Below, piece by piece: positions 23,831 to 34,762 of a DNA stretch of 64,000 bases. The notes beneath the pieces are model-generated. The model searched no databases and had not been told where the DNA came from. It saw nothing but the letters and a program-made list of their open reading frames with translations. The translations under genes and the position numbers were made by a program. The stretch lies in contig LUGG01000009.1 in the NCBI GenBank assembly GCA_001683735.1, forward strand, positions 124,001 through 188,000. The letters run 5' to 3'. The DNA is from Grifola frondosa (taxonomy: Eukaryota; Basidiomycota; Agaricomycetes; Polyporales; Grifolaceae). How positions within the stretch are numbered: the stretch's first letter is position 1; each line of letters begins with the position of its first letter.

Positions 23831-24660
23831 ATGACAATAAACCTCATTGCGCTCAATGTCTCAAAAAATTCGGCGAAGTCCATCACCATATTCCAATCAT
23901 CCACGACAGAAGTTGTGCGCGTATTCTTGTTCGATGTTGTGGTGAGCATGCTTTCAATACGTCAGTGACCGTGTCCAACATGAAGGTTTCTATTCGCATA
24001 CATAGGCTGGACAGAACAAGATTACAATCAATGGGTTGTCGAACAGCACTGACAAGGAGTCGGCCAGGATATCTGTGGTTCCCGGAGATGCTCGTTTGCT
24101 GGACCTTGTCTGCAGCATTGATCAATCCGTGCTCAGGGATAACTCCACATCGGATGTCAACCGGCTTCTCGCGCTTCAAAAAAATGCTTTGGAGGATGAG
24201 CACAAGTCCCGTCAGCAGGAGCTCAGCGTGCTAGAAGAGTATGCGCGCACGCTGAAAGCTGAGCATGTCTCGCCAGAAAAAATGGCGGATTTCCTTGACA
24301 GCTACATGGAGCGTCGGAGGACAATATCAAAAGCAGTTAGAGAGCTCGAGGAGAAAATTGCGGAGGCGAACAAGGCGATGTGGGCTAAGTCGGACAGGAT
24401 GGCCGCTGCCTTTGGGAAAATCACTGCCGTCTTGAATGCAAAGGACGACTGTCATGTCGAGCTCAAGCTTACATATCGTGAGTGAAGCTTTCTTATACCA
24501 TTTCCCCTTATTGACGCCCTCCGCGGTCGTAACGCAAGCGAACCGGGAGCCATGTTACGACCTATATGCGACACTTGCAGATGGAACGCCCACCTCATCA
24601 GTGTCGCTGCACTATCTTGCTCGCGTCTCGCAGACTACTGGCGAGGACTGGACCGGAGCT
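23831..24660 (+). pseudogene. DUF4139/DUF4140-family protein, 5' part only
   Basis: Exons 23831-23941, 24006-24477 and 24539 onward read in frame. The N-terminus (AKSITIFQSSTTEVVRVF, then GQNKITINGLSNSTDKESAR) matches the DUF4140 domain. It is followed by a long charged coiled coil (LLALQKNALEDEHKSRQQE to LEEKIAEANKAMW). The start of the DUF4139 part follows (YDLYATLADGTPTSSVSLHY, VSQTTGEDWTGA). The family likeness stops there, at about 24658, where a whole beta-rich domain should follow. Instead the DNA becomes kinase sequence in a different frame. The gene therefore looks cut by a rearrangement. The molecular function of the family is not established. Confidence 0.6.
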
Positions 24661-25291
24661 CGGACGACTCGGGCGAGGAATCTGAGAGGTCGGATCAGGG
24701 CAATGTCAGCCCGCCGGAAAACAAGATCTCGTTCCTACTGCTGGAGCGTCTTGGTGAGCCGTTGACTATGGGAGTAGATTACAGCGAGAAGTGAGTTCTA
24801 GCACATCCTTTTGCTGTCGAAGCAACGGTTCTGAACATCTGGATTACAGCAAAGATCTGTGGCAAACTTTCCACGACCTCTCACATATGGGCGTCGAGCA
24901 CCGCGACATCCGCTACGCCAACATTCTCTGCGCTCCTCTGGCGCCCCCAGGATTCCGCGGAGCAAAATGTCCGTACCACAAACGCATGCACAAATTTCGC
25001 ATCATAGACTTCGACAGGTGGGTCAAGAGCGACTACAACATGGAGGGACATGAACGCACGACTGTCTGCTCGATGGGTGGCTTGCTTGAAGGCATTTCCA
25101 AAGGATATAAAGTGGAGCCTTGGGCAACTTGGAGGCTTTTTAGTCGACAGATATCTGTATCGGCGTTGTCTATTGGATATCTTTGGGCATTTGATTATTT
25201 GCGTATCTTCTGCCTTCTTGAACCCATAGTCCGGTTCTTTTGTAACCCTGATTCGGCAGATATCGATGATAAGAAACTTCTCGGGTTGTAG
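24655..25291 (+). pseudogene. Orphan-kinase 3' fragment (C-lobe), copy 1
   Basis: This is the 3' half of the same kinase family as the intact gene at 27445. Exon parts are 24655-24790 and 24850-25291, with a 59-nt intron at the same place as in the intact copy. It reads SFLLLERLGEPLTMGVDY, then GVEHRDIRYANILCAP (HRD loop), a CPYHKR insert, and IIDFDRWVKSDY (DFG-like DFD). The N-lobe with the ATP site is missing and upstream DNA is DUF4139 sequence in another frame. The end runs past the usual VEPW terminus for about 45 more residues. It is probably not functional alone. Confidence 0.65.
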
Positions 25292-25466
25292 AGTTGGATC
25301 AGAGTGCTTCGGATTAGGCTCGTTGGATAGTCCAATGGCAAGAACTACGCATTCCTTTCTGCGACGATATTCTACTACACCCGATAACTCAATCTCTACA
25401 AATTGTAAGTAAGGATCCTCGCATGCTGGGTTTGTACAGGGAGTGGATACAATGACATAAGTAAGC

Positions 25467-26805
25467 CTAATGATCACTCATGCTATCATCAGAAGGGTGA
25501 TCATTCGGGTTATAAGTCTCATCTTTCGAATCATCGCTGTCAACGCTTATATCGGTGTCTTCATCGTCTTTCACCACTGCTCCCGGCGGAGCAGGAGGAG
25601 GGGCAGTGAGAGGACCACAAAGTCGAGTAATGAGGTCAATGCTGTCAGAACCGTCGGCTTTGCGACCATCGATAGAGGCGAAACAGAGACCGATGAGTGC
25701 CTTGTACAACGTGTCATCGCATATGTCGTGAACGGGCGTCACCGCTAGCTCATATTCACCGGTCTTCACCAAGATCACGAGCTCCTTGCCGTTTGTGATA
25801 AATCCCCAAGACGAGTTGTAATATATCAACTCGCCCCAAACCTGAAAATGGTATTTATGCATAAATAGAAGTCATCAAGACAATGAACTTCATCCGAGCA
25901 CGTACCTGTTTGACGGCGTAGAAAGCCTTATCAGAACGATCATCTCCCCAGTCAAAAAAACCATTGTATGCGGTGTCCATCACAAAATCCGCGAAGTCAG
26001 TATGAGAGAACGACCAAAACGCCTTTCCCTCCCCAATGCAGACATTACGGTCGGCCTTTGGGTCCATGAAGAGCACAAAATCTGGAATACCGGCTTTCTC
26101 ACGGTCTGAAGCATTCGCATCAGCGCGGGAAGCATTACAAGCCCTACCCCATACGGGGTAATTGACGTTGACAGGGACTTGGTCTTGGTCCCAAGGCGCC
26201 GTCGCGGAGAAATTCTCAGTGCGGATGGGGTAACGAGTCTTCAACAGAATGTAAGTACATTCTATACCACCGCAGTGGGAAGAGTAGACATACCTTCATC
26301 CACGAGTTGGCTGGAGAAAGTGCTTGTGAGTGGATCTCGTCTTGTACTCCAGACTCGCTAGTCACAGATTTTTCATCTAACAGTGCGTGCCTGGTAAACC
26401 AAGTGTATAGCTCGTCCAGGCCTTGGACCTGTTGTTCCGCAGAAGGAAGGCCGATAGGAGGGGGATGTCAGAACCGATAGGTCTGGGAGTACAAGTGTTG
26501 AACGAAGCAGCGTGAGGATCCATTTCTGCGTACGCGACAAGGTTATCCCAGAGATGATGCGATATCATAAGTCGTTTCAGGGCTCTCTCGCCACACTGCA
26601 CAGTATGAAGATTCATCACTGCTTTAGCGGGTTTGGTAGTAGAGCCTGGCGTCGTAGACATCGGAGCCTGATGAATTGGTTTGAACCGTTCGACCTCGGG
26701 CAACAAGCCATGTCGCGGCAGGGGGAACGGGCCAATGTTGTTTGGAAGCTCGTTCGCGTTGAGATAGGGCAAGCGCGATGGCATGTACAGATTATGGAGC
26801 GACAT
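25467..26805 (-). CDS. Nuclease-like protein with PD-(D/E)XK-type motif (one apparent frameshift)
   Basis: Minus-strand exons 26294-26805, 25906-26238 and 25467-25841 give about 406 aa once one missing base is allowed near 26435-26439. There the frame must change from LLSAFLLR to QVQGLDELYTWF. The middle holds AGIPDFVLFMDP followed by VCIGEGKAFW, a D...ExK arrangement (Asp224, Glu241, Lys243) typical of restriction-endonuclease folds. ALRQ-type spacing then leads to QVWGELIYY and WGFITNGKELVILVKTGEYE. Similar cores occur in fungal and oomycete Crinkler-type effectors and their relatives; this link is inference. The tail is acidic (DDEDTDISVDSDDSKDE). The gene is convergent with kinase copy 1 and divergent from kinase copy 2. 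Confidence 0.6.
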
Positions 26806-27444
26806 GGCAGGACAAGTGATGAAAGGACGGTAAGATACATTACATGTTTTATATCCGCGCAAGCTGTTCGCAGGCCGGCGAGAGACTAGAAGATAGCAGT
26901 CATGCGCCGGCCTGTAGACGACATGTTGCCAAACTCCGAGGACAATGAATCAGACAAAAGTCTGATGAGAAGCAGGCAAAAAGTACTTCAGACTCCAGAG
27001 CAACGTTGTCCTCAAAGAACCATCTTAATTAGGAAAGTTCAACTTTCCTAATTAAGATGATGGGAGGCGATAGGTACGCCGCCAAAATGTGGGCGAAGAG
27101 GAGCGCATGTAACAATCTGCAAGCGAAATTTGAATCAGTGACGACTTTACAAATTAAGTAAGATCGTAACAAGACTATACGATACGGTCAGGATACGGTC
27201 TTCCACAGCCTTCCGCTGTCCTTAAGCGAGAATGAACGAGACCGGCTTTTGCCGTCGAATCGCCGATTATTCGGAGAATAAATATTGATCGAGGCGGTAC
27301 GCAAGTGTTACGCCACAACCAAGTCAACTACAATACACCTCGATAGTGCACGGTATGTAGCATATTTCTTGTCTTGCAAGTCCACTCACGTCTCAATTCA
27401 CGGTTATAGACAATTCACAGTGGCATATATTCGCAATCGTATCC
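26806..27444. other. Divergent intergenic region (nuclease-like / kinase)
   Basis: These 639 bp hold no supported gene. The region contains the near-perfect hairpin listed separately and AT-rich sequence near 27276. It probably carries both promoters. Confidence 0.35.
27021..27059. repeat. Perfect 19-bp inverted repeat with 1-nt loop
   Basis: The arms CATCTTAATTAGGAAAGTT (27021-27039) and AACTTTCCTAATTAAGATG (27041-27059) are exactly complementary around one C at 27040. The region can extrude as a cruciform or, if transcribed, form a hairpin. No coding or terminal-repeat context explains it. Confidence 0.9.
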
Positions 27445-28472
27445 ATGAATCAGAAGTTTTCGAGGGACAAACATTTGGTATGTTCCACAACATCGGCGTA
27501 AATAAATGATGGTTGATTGCGAAATTTCACAGCCGAGGAACGCCATCGGTTCCGTCCTCGTTGAGGGACTAGTGATTGCGGAAAACGGCGCTGACATCGC
27601 CGTTGAGGCTCATTTGCTCAATGAATTCCCTCCCGTCGAAACCATATACCACAAGTCCCGTTGGCGGCTCCCTGATGGCATCCCTCCCACCATAGAGGTC
27701 AAACTACCACAGCCAAAGAATCTTCGTCTCAACGTAACCGCTGGGTCCAAACTCGGCAAGGGTCGTTGCGGGAATGTCTATTCAGTATCCGCCACTCGCC
27801 TCTACGACCCTTCCAATCCCTCAGACTCCCTGGAGCCCCCCATAGCCCCAGTTCTTCCCGAGTTGGTCATCAAAGTCACGACTCAGCAGGGCTCAAGTTT
27901 AGCGCAGGAGGCAGCAATATATCAAGAGATGATGAAGATCCAGGGAGTGTCTATACCACGGTGCTATGGTTGGTTCGAAGTAGATTTAGAGGAAGGGTAC
28001 ACCGTCCGTGATCTGATTGAGCGTCATCCCTCGGACGATAGTCCCAGTATGAAGCTGTCGTTTCTATTATTGGAGCGCCTCGGGGACCCTTTAACGATGA
28101 GGGTGGACTATCAAGAGAAGTGAGTTTTCATGTATATGCAACTTATGCGACGTTTCTCACCATCCGGATCTGCATTATATTGCCAGCGAGGACCTTTGGG
28201 ACGTGTTCTTCGATCTCGGGCGCATGAGCGTCGAGCACCGCGACATGCGTTATGATAACATCCTTTGTGCACCCAAGTCTCCGTTGTCGTTCCCTGGCAA
28301 GAAGTGCCCATACCACAAACGAGTCCATCAATTCCGTGTCATTGATTTTGACCAGGCTGTGAAGTCTGATTACAGCTTCCAAGGACACATGATTAATACA
28401 AGACGCTTGGTGGCGGGAGTTCTTGAAGGTGTTGCTGGCGGATATCGCGTTGAACCTTGGTTTGAATGGTAA
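27445..28472 (+). CDS. Orphan protein kinase, intact copy 2
   Basis: Exons 27445-27477, 27533-28119 and 28187-28472 give 301 aa in frame. The ATG at 27506 is an in-frame alternative that would drop the first short exon. Kinase landmarks are the glycine loop GKGRCGNVY (about 86-93), the lysine in LVIK (125), the helix-C glutamate in QEAAIYQEM (137), the loop VEHRDMRYDNIL (HRD 224-226) and DFD in place of DFG (260-262). A CPYHKR segment lies before the DFD. The C-lobe is short, ending at GGYRVEPWFEW with no visible helices F-I, so it is a minimal or atypical kinase. The N-terminal 80 residues are unrecognised. Copy 1 lies at 24.7 kb and a decayed copy at 58.2 kb. Confidence 0.7.
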
Positions 28473-29180
28473 TTTAGCTGTTGTAGATGTTTATATCTCA
28501 TTATGTGCATGTCGACGTTACTTGTGCGGAGACAGCTGAACAGAGATTTAGAATGAAAGATTCCAAAGATCAAGGTACCTGCGAGTGCTAACAGACTACA
28601 GGTTCCTTTCGGAGGTTACTTGATCGCACAGCTTTCGGAGGCAGAGCTGTCTTTAACAGTTGTCCATACCGCCCCATCATCCTAGGACACTGAGCGATTT
28701 CTCCACTGTTCGGGATGCACCGTATGCTATTGAAGTACGTGGAATAATTAAAGTTGTGTATATAATTCCTGAATTTGTGCTTCTGAGGCATTCCATATCT
28801 ACGGAGACTCCTGCATCAGCCCAAGACGTGCACAAGTAAGTATCTCGGAACATCGACCAGTCCGTGTTCACATTGTTGCCGTCCGAGCAAGCTTGAGGAT
28901 ATGCTGACACTGAAAGATCTGAGTATGGCAACAGACATCTGCAGCAGCGCGGTATATGGCTAAGGACGTGCGGTCATTCTGCAGTGGCGAGACATATACG
29001 TCACAATTCGTGTTCAGATTGCACAACCGAAGAGTCTTGTGTGCAGAGCACACATTGGCTACTAGTTTCAGCAGAAAGAAGGTTTGTTTTGAAGTTCAAT
29101 GCAGCAGAGCAGCTAAGTGTTACATTGCAGGGCCATCAAACTCAAAAGGGAGTGAAACTAGCGAGACGGCACCACGCCCT
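28473..29180. other. Intergenic region
   Basis: These 708 bp hold no supported gene. Short frames on both strands have no family resemblance. Confidence 0.3.
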
Positions 29181-30619
29181 TTAGACGACGCCCTTCGATG
29201 CCGCACCCACGTTCTTCGTATCCGTCGCGATGTTCGTGGTCAGCTTTGTCCTGCAAAAGCGTCAGCTCGAACGCGCGCAGCGGGGGAATCCCGAAGGGGG
29301 GACGTACTGCTCGTCCGCGAGCTGGCTCTCGAGGTCCGACGTGTCCTCGCCTGCAGCCTGCGCCTTCGCGATCTTGATGTTCAGCACCTGCACTTCGCCG
29401 GTGAGCTTGAGCACCTTGTTCTTGATCTTGCCGTTCTGAAGTGCAGTCGCCGCAGCACCTGTTGCGGCGTCGATCGCAGGGTCGAACTGTGCCGTCTCGG
29501 CGGTCTCGGCGGCCTCGCGCATGGTGTTCATATTCGTCGCGACGCTGTCGTCGAGCGTCGAGAGGTCGAGACCGTTCAGCGGGTCGACGAACACTGCATT
29601 CGCCTGCGCGGCGGCGTTGCCGGCAGTCCCGTCCGAAATCTGGAAGTCCGCATAGCTAGAAGAATTAGCGCCTGGGTGAGTAAGGGGAGACATGAAATGG
29701 AGGGGCAGGGTGCTCACGCCTGGACAGCGAAGGTGAAGGAGGAGCCGTCCGCGGTGCCGCTCGCAGGAGTTGAGGCGGCCGCGGCCGCGGTGGTTGCCCT
29801 GACGGCTTTCGTCTTGGTCTTCGAGACACTGGATGAGCTCGAGCTTGACGCAGATGCAGCAGCCTCGTTGGTGGTGCCGCCAGTCACGCCTTGAGACGCT
29901 TGACCCGCAGCTTTCGTATCCAACGCGATGTTAGTGTTGAGCTTCGTCCTAGGCATAACGTCAGTCACCGCTTCGCAATTGGGCGGACACCGGAAACTCA
30001 CTGCTCCGCTGCCAATTGGGTCTCGAGATCGGACGTGTCTTCGTTCGAGGCTTTGGCTTGTGCGATCTGCCATGAGCTTCATCAACCGACAAACTCGACG
30101 GGACGGGGTAGAAGGTGCGAATCCGGTACCTCAATGTTCAGCGTCTGCACCTCGCCGGTGAGCTTCAGCACCTTGTTCTTAATTTTGCCGTTCTGGAGTG
30201 CGGTCGCCGCCGCGCCTGTTGCGGCGTCGATCGCAGGGTCGAACTGGGCAGTTTCGGCAGTTTCAGCGGCTTCGCGCATAGTCTTCGCGGACAGAGTGGT
30301 CGAATCAACAGTGGCCAGGTCTACGCCATCGAACGGAGCTGAAAACAGGACATAAATATTACCGAGACCGTGACATCGGGATGTACTCAAGAAGACTGCA
30401 GCAGCATCTGCCTGCGCATTCCCCGCCGTGCCGTCCGAGATCTGGAAATCAGCATAACTAAAAGAACGAAAAAAGTGGTCAATGTATCGTTCGTCAAATC
30501 TTGTACAAGGGTGCTTACTCTTGCAAAGTGAATGCACGCCTCGAAAGATGCAGTGGTGCAGCAAAAACTAGCTCAGCAAAAGCAGGAACAACGACCGCGA
30601 ACGCAGCAATTCTAACCAT
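29181..30619 (-). CDS. Secreted protein with tandem internal duplication
   Basis: Seven minus-strand exons (30519-30619, 30387-30457, 30130-30338, 30002-30066, 29718-29948, 29308-29655, 29181-29250) give 364 aa in frame. The start MVRIAAFAVVVPAFAELVFA is a signal peptide. HLSRR follows, a possible Kex2 site. Two repeats of about 120-125 residues follow, each starting YADFQISDGTAGNA and sharing TMREAAETAETAQFDPAIDA and NGKIKNKVLKLTGEVQ. They are separated by a Ala/Ser/Thr linker (SASSSSSSSVSKTKTKAV). Repeat 1 is split by more introns than repeat 2, and intron positions at YADF and EQTKL match. The protein resembles small secreted helical proteins of wood and litter fungi. Its function is unknown. 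Confidence 0.82.
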
Positions 30620-31398
30620 GTTGAATTGATAGTCGACAAGAGGGCCAAGCGTAGGACAGTCTAGCTGAAAGCAATGAAAGAAACAGACTAGCTGCTATGC
30701 GCTGCAAGAACAAGAAGGAATGAAAGGCCTTCAAGACCGAACCGCTGAATTGAAGAGAAGGAGAGCTAGGATGGTGAATTTGCAGGTTAGCCATCTTATA
30801 CAGCAAAAAAATGAAATACTCGAGGCTCCGGCTGTATCCAGGATGGACGCATCAACAACAGAAGAAGACCGGTCTCGTGACCAGAGAGACGTCCGATGGA
30901 ACGAAGCACGACCTTGGTGTCCCATATAAAGAAGGCGAATGCCTATAACAGGCAACTTCTTCACCTTGTCGAATTTGGGCTGGGCGGATACCACCGGCGC
31001 GGTCGTCCGTGACAACTACCTATAGCGCCTTGTGTGTAAAGAACAGTGTGCATCAGTACAACAGCACGTTCCCATTGCAGCTGCGCAGGGTCGCGCAGGG
31101 TTGCATCCGTGGCGCGTAAATCCACGGGAACCTTACCATATCAAGTTGTCAAATTGATCGCGCGATACCGACTCGTGGCTGCCGCATTCCAGACATCCAA
31201 TTCGCCCTGGTTCTAGCGAGAAGATCAGAAAAAAAAGTGTGCAACCGTTAGCCGGTCTAGGCATGGGCTTCCAAGCGCGTACAAAGCAGCTATACATAAA
31301 TACTGATAGGGGGTCCCGTCTGCGCGAATGTCGGATGTCGGTCAGGTCTTCACGCAAGAGCCTGAGAAAAGAGATATGCATGAGGTCGGATATGGTGT
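30620..31398. other. Intergenic region
   Basis: These 779 bp hold no supported gene. A TATA-like CATATAAAG on the plus strand lies at 30923-30931 with no matching gene. GC-rich sequence near 31080-31120 has no clear structure. Confidence 0.3.
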
Positions 31399-33348
31399 TC
31401 AAGCAACATCGTCTGTCGCGGTCGAAGATTCGCTAACCTGGATACCCATGAAGAAACTCGGCGCACAGTTCAACCCGTCGTTCTGCTGCCGCGCCCGCTC
31501 TCGCAACAGGCCCCATTCCACCCACCAATTGTCCGCCTCGTCCTCGAGTCGTATCCACATATCACTCTGATCTCTTCCCATCATCCTGCCCATCGAGCAC
31601 GTTCTCGCCCGCGTCGTACTTCGCCCGCATCGCTTTATCACGCACTTCACCGTCCTCTGAGATCATGTAGAACACATTGCCGAACTCGGTCGCGCGCACT
31701 GTTGCAGTTCGCGCCTGCCGCAGTTCCTGGAAAGCATAAAGGAAGCTCTCTATCTGATCCTCCTTGATCAAATGCGAGAAGAGCTTTGCGAGCACGGCAC
31801 CGTCTTCGATCGCCATGGCTGTTGCTTGGATTGAGCCAGGCTTCGCGTCACGTATAAGCAGCTTCTACTTCCGTGATTTTGAGTCATGACTTACCACGAA
31901 GGGATGCGCGGCCTCGCCAATGAGAACTAGCCGGCCTTCATCGTCTACCCAGTCCTCAAGGTCGCGATGGTCTCTAATTGGTAATCTAACTGCAGTGGAC
32001 GCAGAATCTGTCAAATCCTGCAGTCTAATGGCAAATCGTAACTATCAGCTTGAAGAAATACAGGGGTTAGTATGCTTACAACGGGCGGCATCCCAGAGGC
32101 AGCTGGGATAACTCGACTGAAGGACGACTTCCGTAGCGTCCCTCAACGCATTCGTCGGATCGATAAACTTGCAGCGCGAAGTCCTTGCCTTTGTGCTAGC
32201 GGAATGATCCCATCAGTCGCGCTTCGCCCGATGAAAGCGGGGTGACTTACAATAGGATAAACGATCATAGCGCGACCACTGCCGAAGGCCACGCGGACCG
32301 CATCCTATATTAAATCCATTTAGCGCATAGATCGTGCCGCGCATCACCAAATCATACGCACTTTGGCCGCCTTCATCTCCTCATATCTTTCAGGCGGTAG
32401 CTGCTGCCCACGGATGACAGTCCTAGAATAGACATGTATATCAGCATTAAGTTGTCACCGAAAGGATGGAAGAAAACGCGTACTGATACATGACTATGCC
32501 GGTAGCGGTGCCACGACTTCGCTGCTCGCCGGCGACCGCAGCGCGACATAGCCCGAATTCACCATCGGCGCCCACGAAGACGTCCGCGGACAGGACTTCG
32601 CCTGACGCCAACACGACCTGGCGCGCCTCCATGTCTAGCTCCGTCACCTCAGCGTTTGTCCGGATCACTACACCTGCGGCCAGCACAGCATCGTGCAGCA
32701 TCTTGTGCAACTCGGAATGCTGTGAAGCCACGATAAGCTGGGCGGAATCATCGAGATAGGACATTTAGCTCACCGATATAAGGGAGAACTCTCCGCCTGC
32801 CTCCTTCAATAGCTCCGTGCACCATACTTGTTTGCCGAGCATGTCCCCCGTCTCATCTGCGAGTGACATTTAGGTATTATCGAGATAAAGAGTGGGACAC
32901 ACGCACATCGGGTGAATAGAATGGAGTTCGTTGTGTATGCCTTACTTAGCAGATGTTCTGCCAAGCCCCAGTGAAACAGTATTTTCGTTAGGTTGGGCGG
33001 AAGGCGAACACCTCCTTCCCCTCGCTGGATAACAGGTCAGACGGCTCGAGAGCAACAGCGAATATGAGACCCTCACTATACTCGTCCCATCGCCCTTCTC
33101 AAGCACTGTCACTTTATGGCCGATGCGGGTCAGTGCGAGCGCACATGCGAGCCCGCCGACGCCTAGCCATTCACCGCACATAATGAGCAAAACGCATACG
33201 AGACGTCTGGCACCACTCACCTCCCCCGATCACAAGGAAACTGACAGAAAGCGACGCGGGTTGCGGTGCAGAAGACGACTGTGCGCGGGCTGTGGTCAGT
33301 AGAGCCAGACGCAGACGGGAGCGTGCATATGCGCACCTGGGAAGCCAT
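31399..33348 (-). CDS. FAD-dependent monooxygenase, salicylate-hydroxylase-like (frameshifts)
   Basis: The minus-strand gene has about eleven exons: 33337-33348, 33221-33278, 33077-33164, 32906-33024, 32774-32856, 32483-32719, 32362-32422, 32251-32304, 32080-32195, 31895-32024 and 31399-31840. It codes a class A flavoprotein monooxygenase that uses NAD(P)H and O2 to hydroxylate, typically, aromatic substrates. Visible are the Rossmann motif GGGVGG (residues 22-27) with TVLEKGDG, VFVGADGEFGLCR (the GD-type motif is GADG) and LVLIGEAAHPF with PGSIQATAMAIEDGAVLA at the FAD ribityl site. Frames break near 32165 (one T short of a run), at the exon 9/10 junction, and near 31571-31577. Up to exon 8 it is intact. 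The substrate is unknown. Confidence 0.78.
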
Positions 33349-34762
33349 GGAGGCGTGAAGGAGGAGTGTTCGCGGCAGGAGAGGAAGGGGGACAGATAAA
33401 TCGCCCTGGACGCCTGGCCGCTACCCATCGGTAAGGGTGATGATTTAAAATTCTAAGAGATCCCCTCGATCTGGGAGACGCCAATCACGCTCGTTCTCAG
33501 CATCAGATGGTTCGACTCAACGAGACCTGCGCGCCCCAGTCCATTTACGCGCGCTCCGCGAACTGCCCGAATGCGCCCGCCTGTGCACTCGGTTGTGCGC
33601 AGGAGCATGCAGCTGCGTGCATGTAGATAGCAGGGAATGAAGGGAAGCTTTTGTTTAGAACAATGGGAGGTGTGTGTGAGCGAGAACGGCAATTTGGGCA
33701 CATCCGGAGCGTAGGCTGATATGACCACTGCACGCTGCAGCTAAGCGCGGCCTAAGCGTAAAATGATCCCTCCGAACTTCACGTAATGTTTCTCCGCTAG
33801 GCCGAGAGGCACGGTGTTCGTAGGTGTTCGTCCTTCGTGTGTATCCGCCACAAGAGTCCGCGCTGAGGCTCGCCGAACCGATGTAGACGGTGTCCAGATG
33901 GATGAGCGACTTACGCAAGATTTGCAGAAGTCAGGAATTTGAGAAGGGGGCAGCAGCAGAATTCCAAGGCGAACTGTGCACGCCTGATTGACGGATTAGG
34001 GCAATCGGATCAGCTGCCATCAGCTGGGTTTGGCTTCGACTCACATGGCGATCAGCGCCGCGGGCTTCAAGCCGCCTTGACGACCTCTGGATCCCTTAAT
34101 GGCCCTTAATGAATTCCAAGTCTCCCCTTCAAACGCTCGCGCTCCATGTGGTGGGTTCTCCACGATTTGTGCACACCGCGACTGGCGAGGCGTCCCGCAA
34201 AATCTATAAAATATTTAATTGAACGCAATCGACGCGCGGAGGCAGTTCAATTGAATTTGCCGGGTCGGGCATGCCCTTGAACGCCGCTGCGGCAAACAAA
34301 ATTGCAGACAATTGCGGCCTGCAACGGCTTGCAGCCCAAGAAAAACTAACTGGTGGTCAAATAAAAGGCGGGGGCCCGTCTGGCCCCACCATAGCTCCCG
34401 CCATTCCGAATGTCGCGTCCGATTGTGGCCAATCGCCCGTATGTTTTTGACCAAATGTTCGCCAGGGTCACCCTGGGTCACTGTAACCATGTTCACTACG
34501 ATGTACAACCGCTACGGAATAAGGACCCGGACACAGTCGAGGCTGCGGTGGATATGTATATTGCCAGCCTGCGTGTCGGGAGAACAACCCGGATGAATAC
34601 ACGATGCAACAGTAGGATGCCGGAACAAAAGGGAGCATTAAGAGCGCAGTATCGGAATACTAAGTCAGGTACAAGTACAGGATGGATAGAAGTCATAAAT
34701 AGCATAACCTGGCGAAAAACAGATGGAAGACCGATGACGATGGGGGTAACTGGCCGGAGAGT
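33349..34762. other. Gene-free region
   Basis: These 1.4 kb hold no gene I can support. Open frames up to about 120 codons occur on both strands (for example 34410-34772 plus) but have no family resemblance or splice signals in the right places. No repeat was noted. Confidence 0.35.

Noticed and set aside
28956..29894. 312-codon plus-strand open frame
   Set aside because: It is the antisense of the secreted repeat protein, whose minus-strand model has a signal peptide, consistent introns and repeats.
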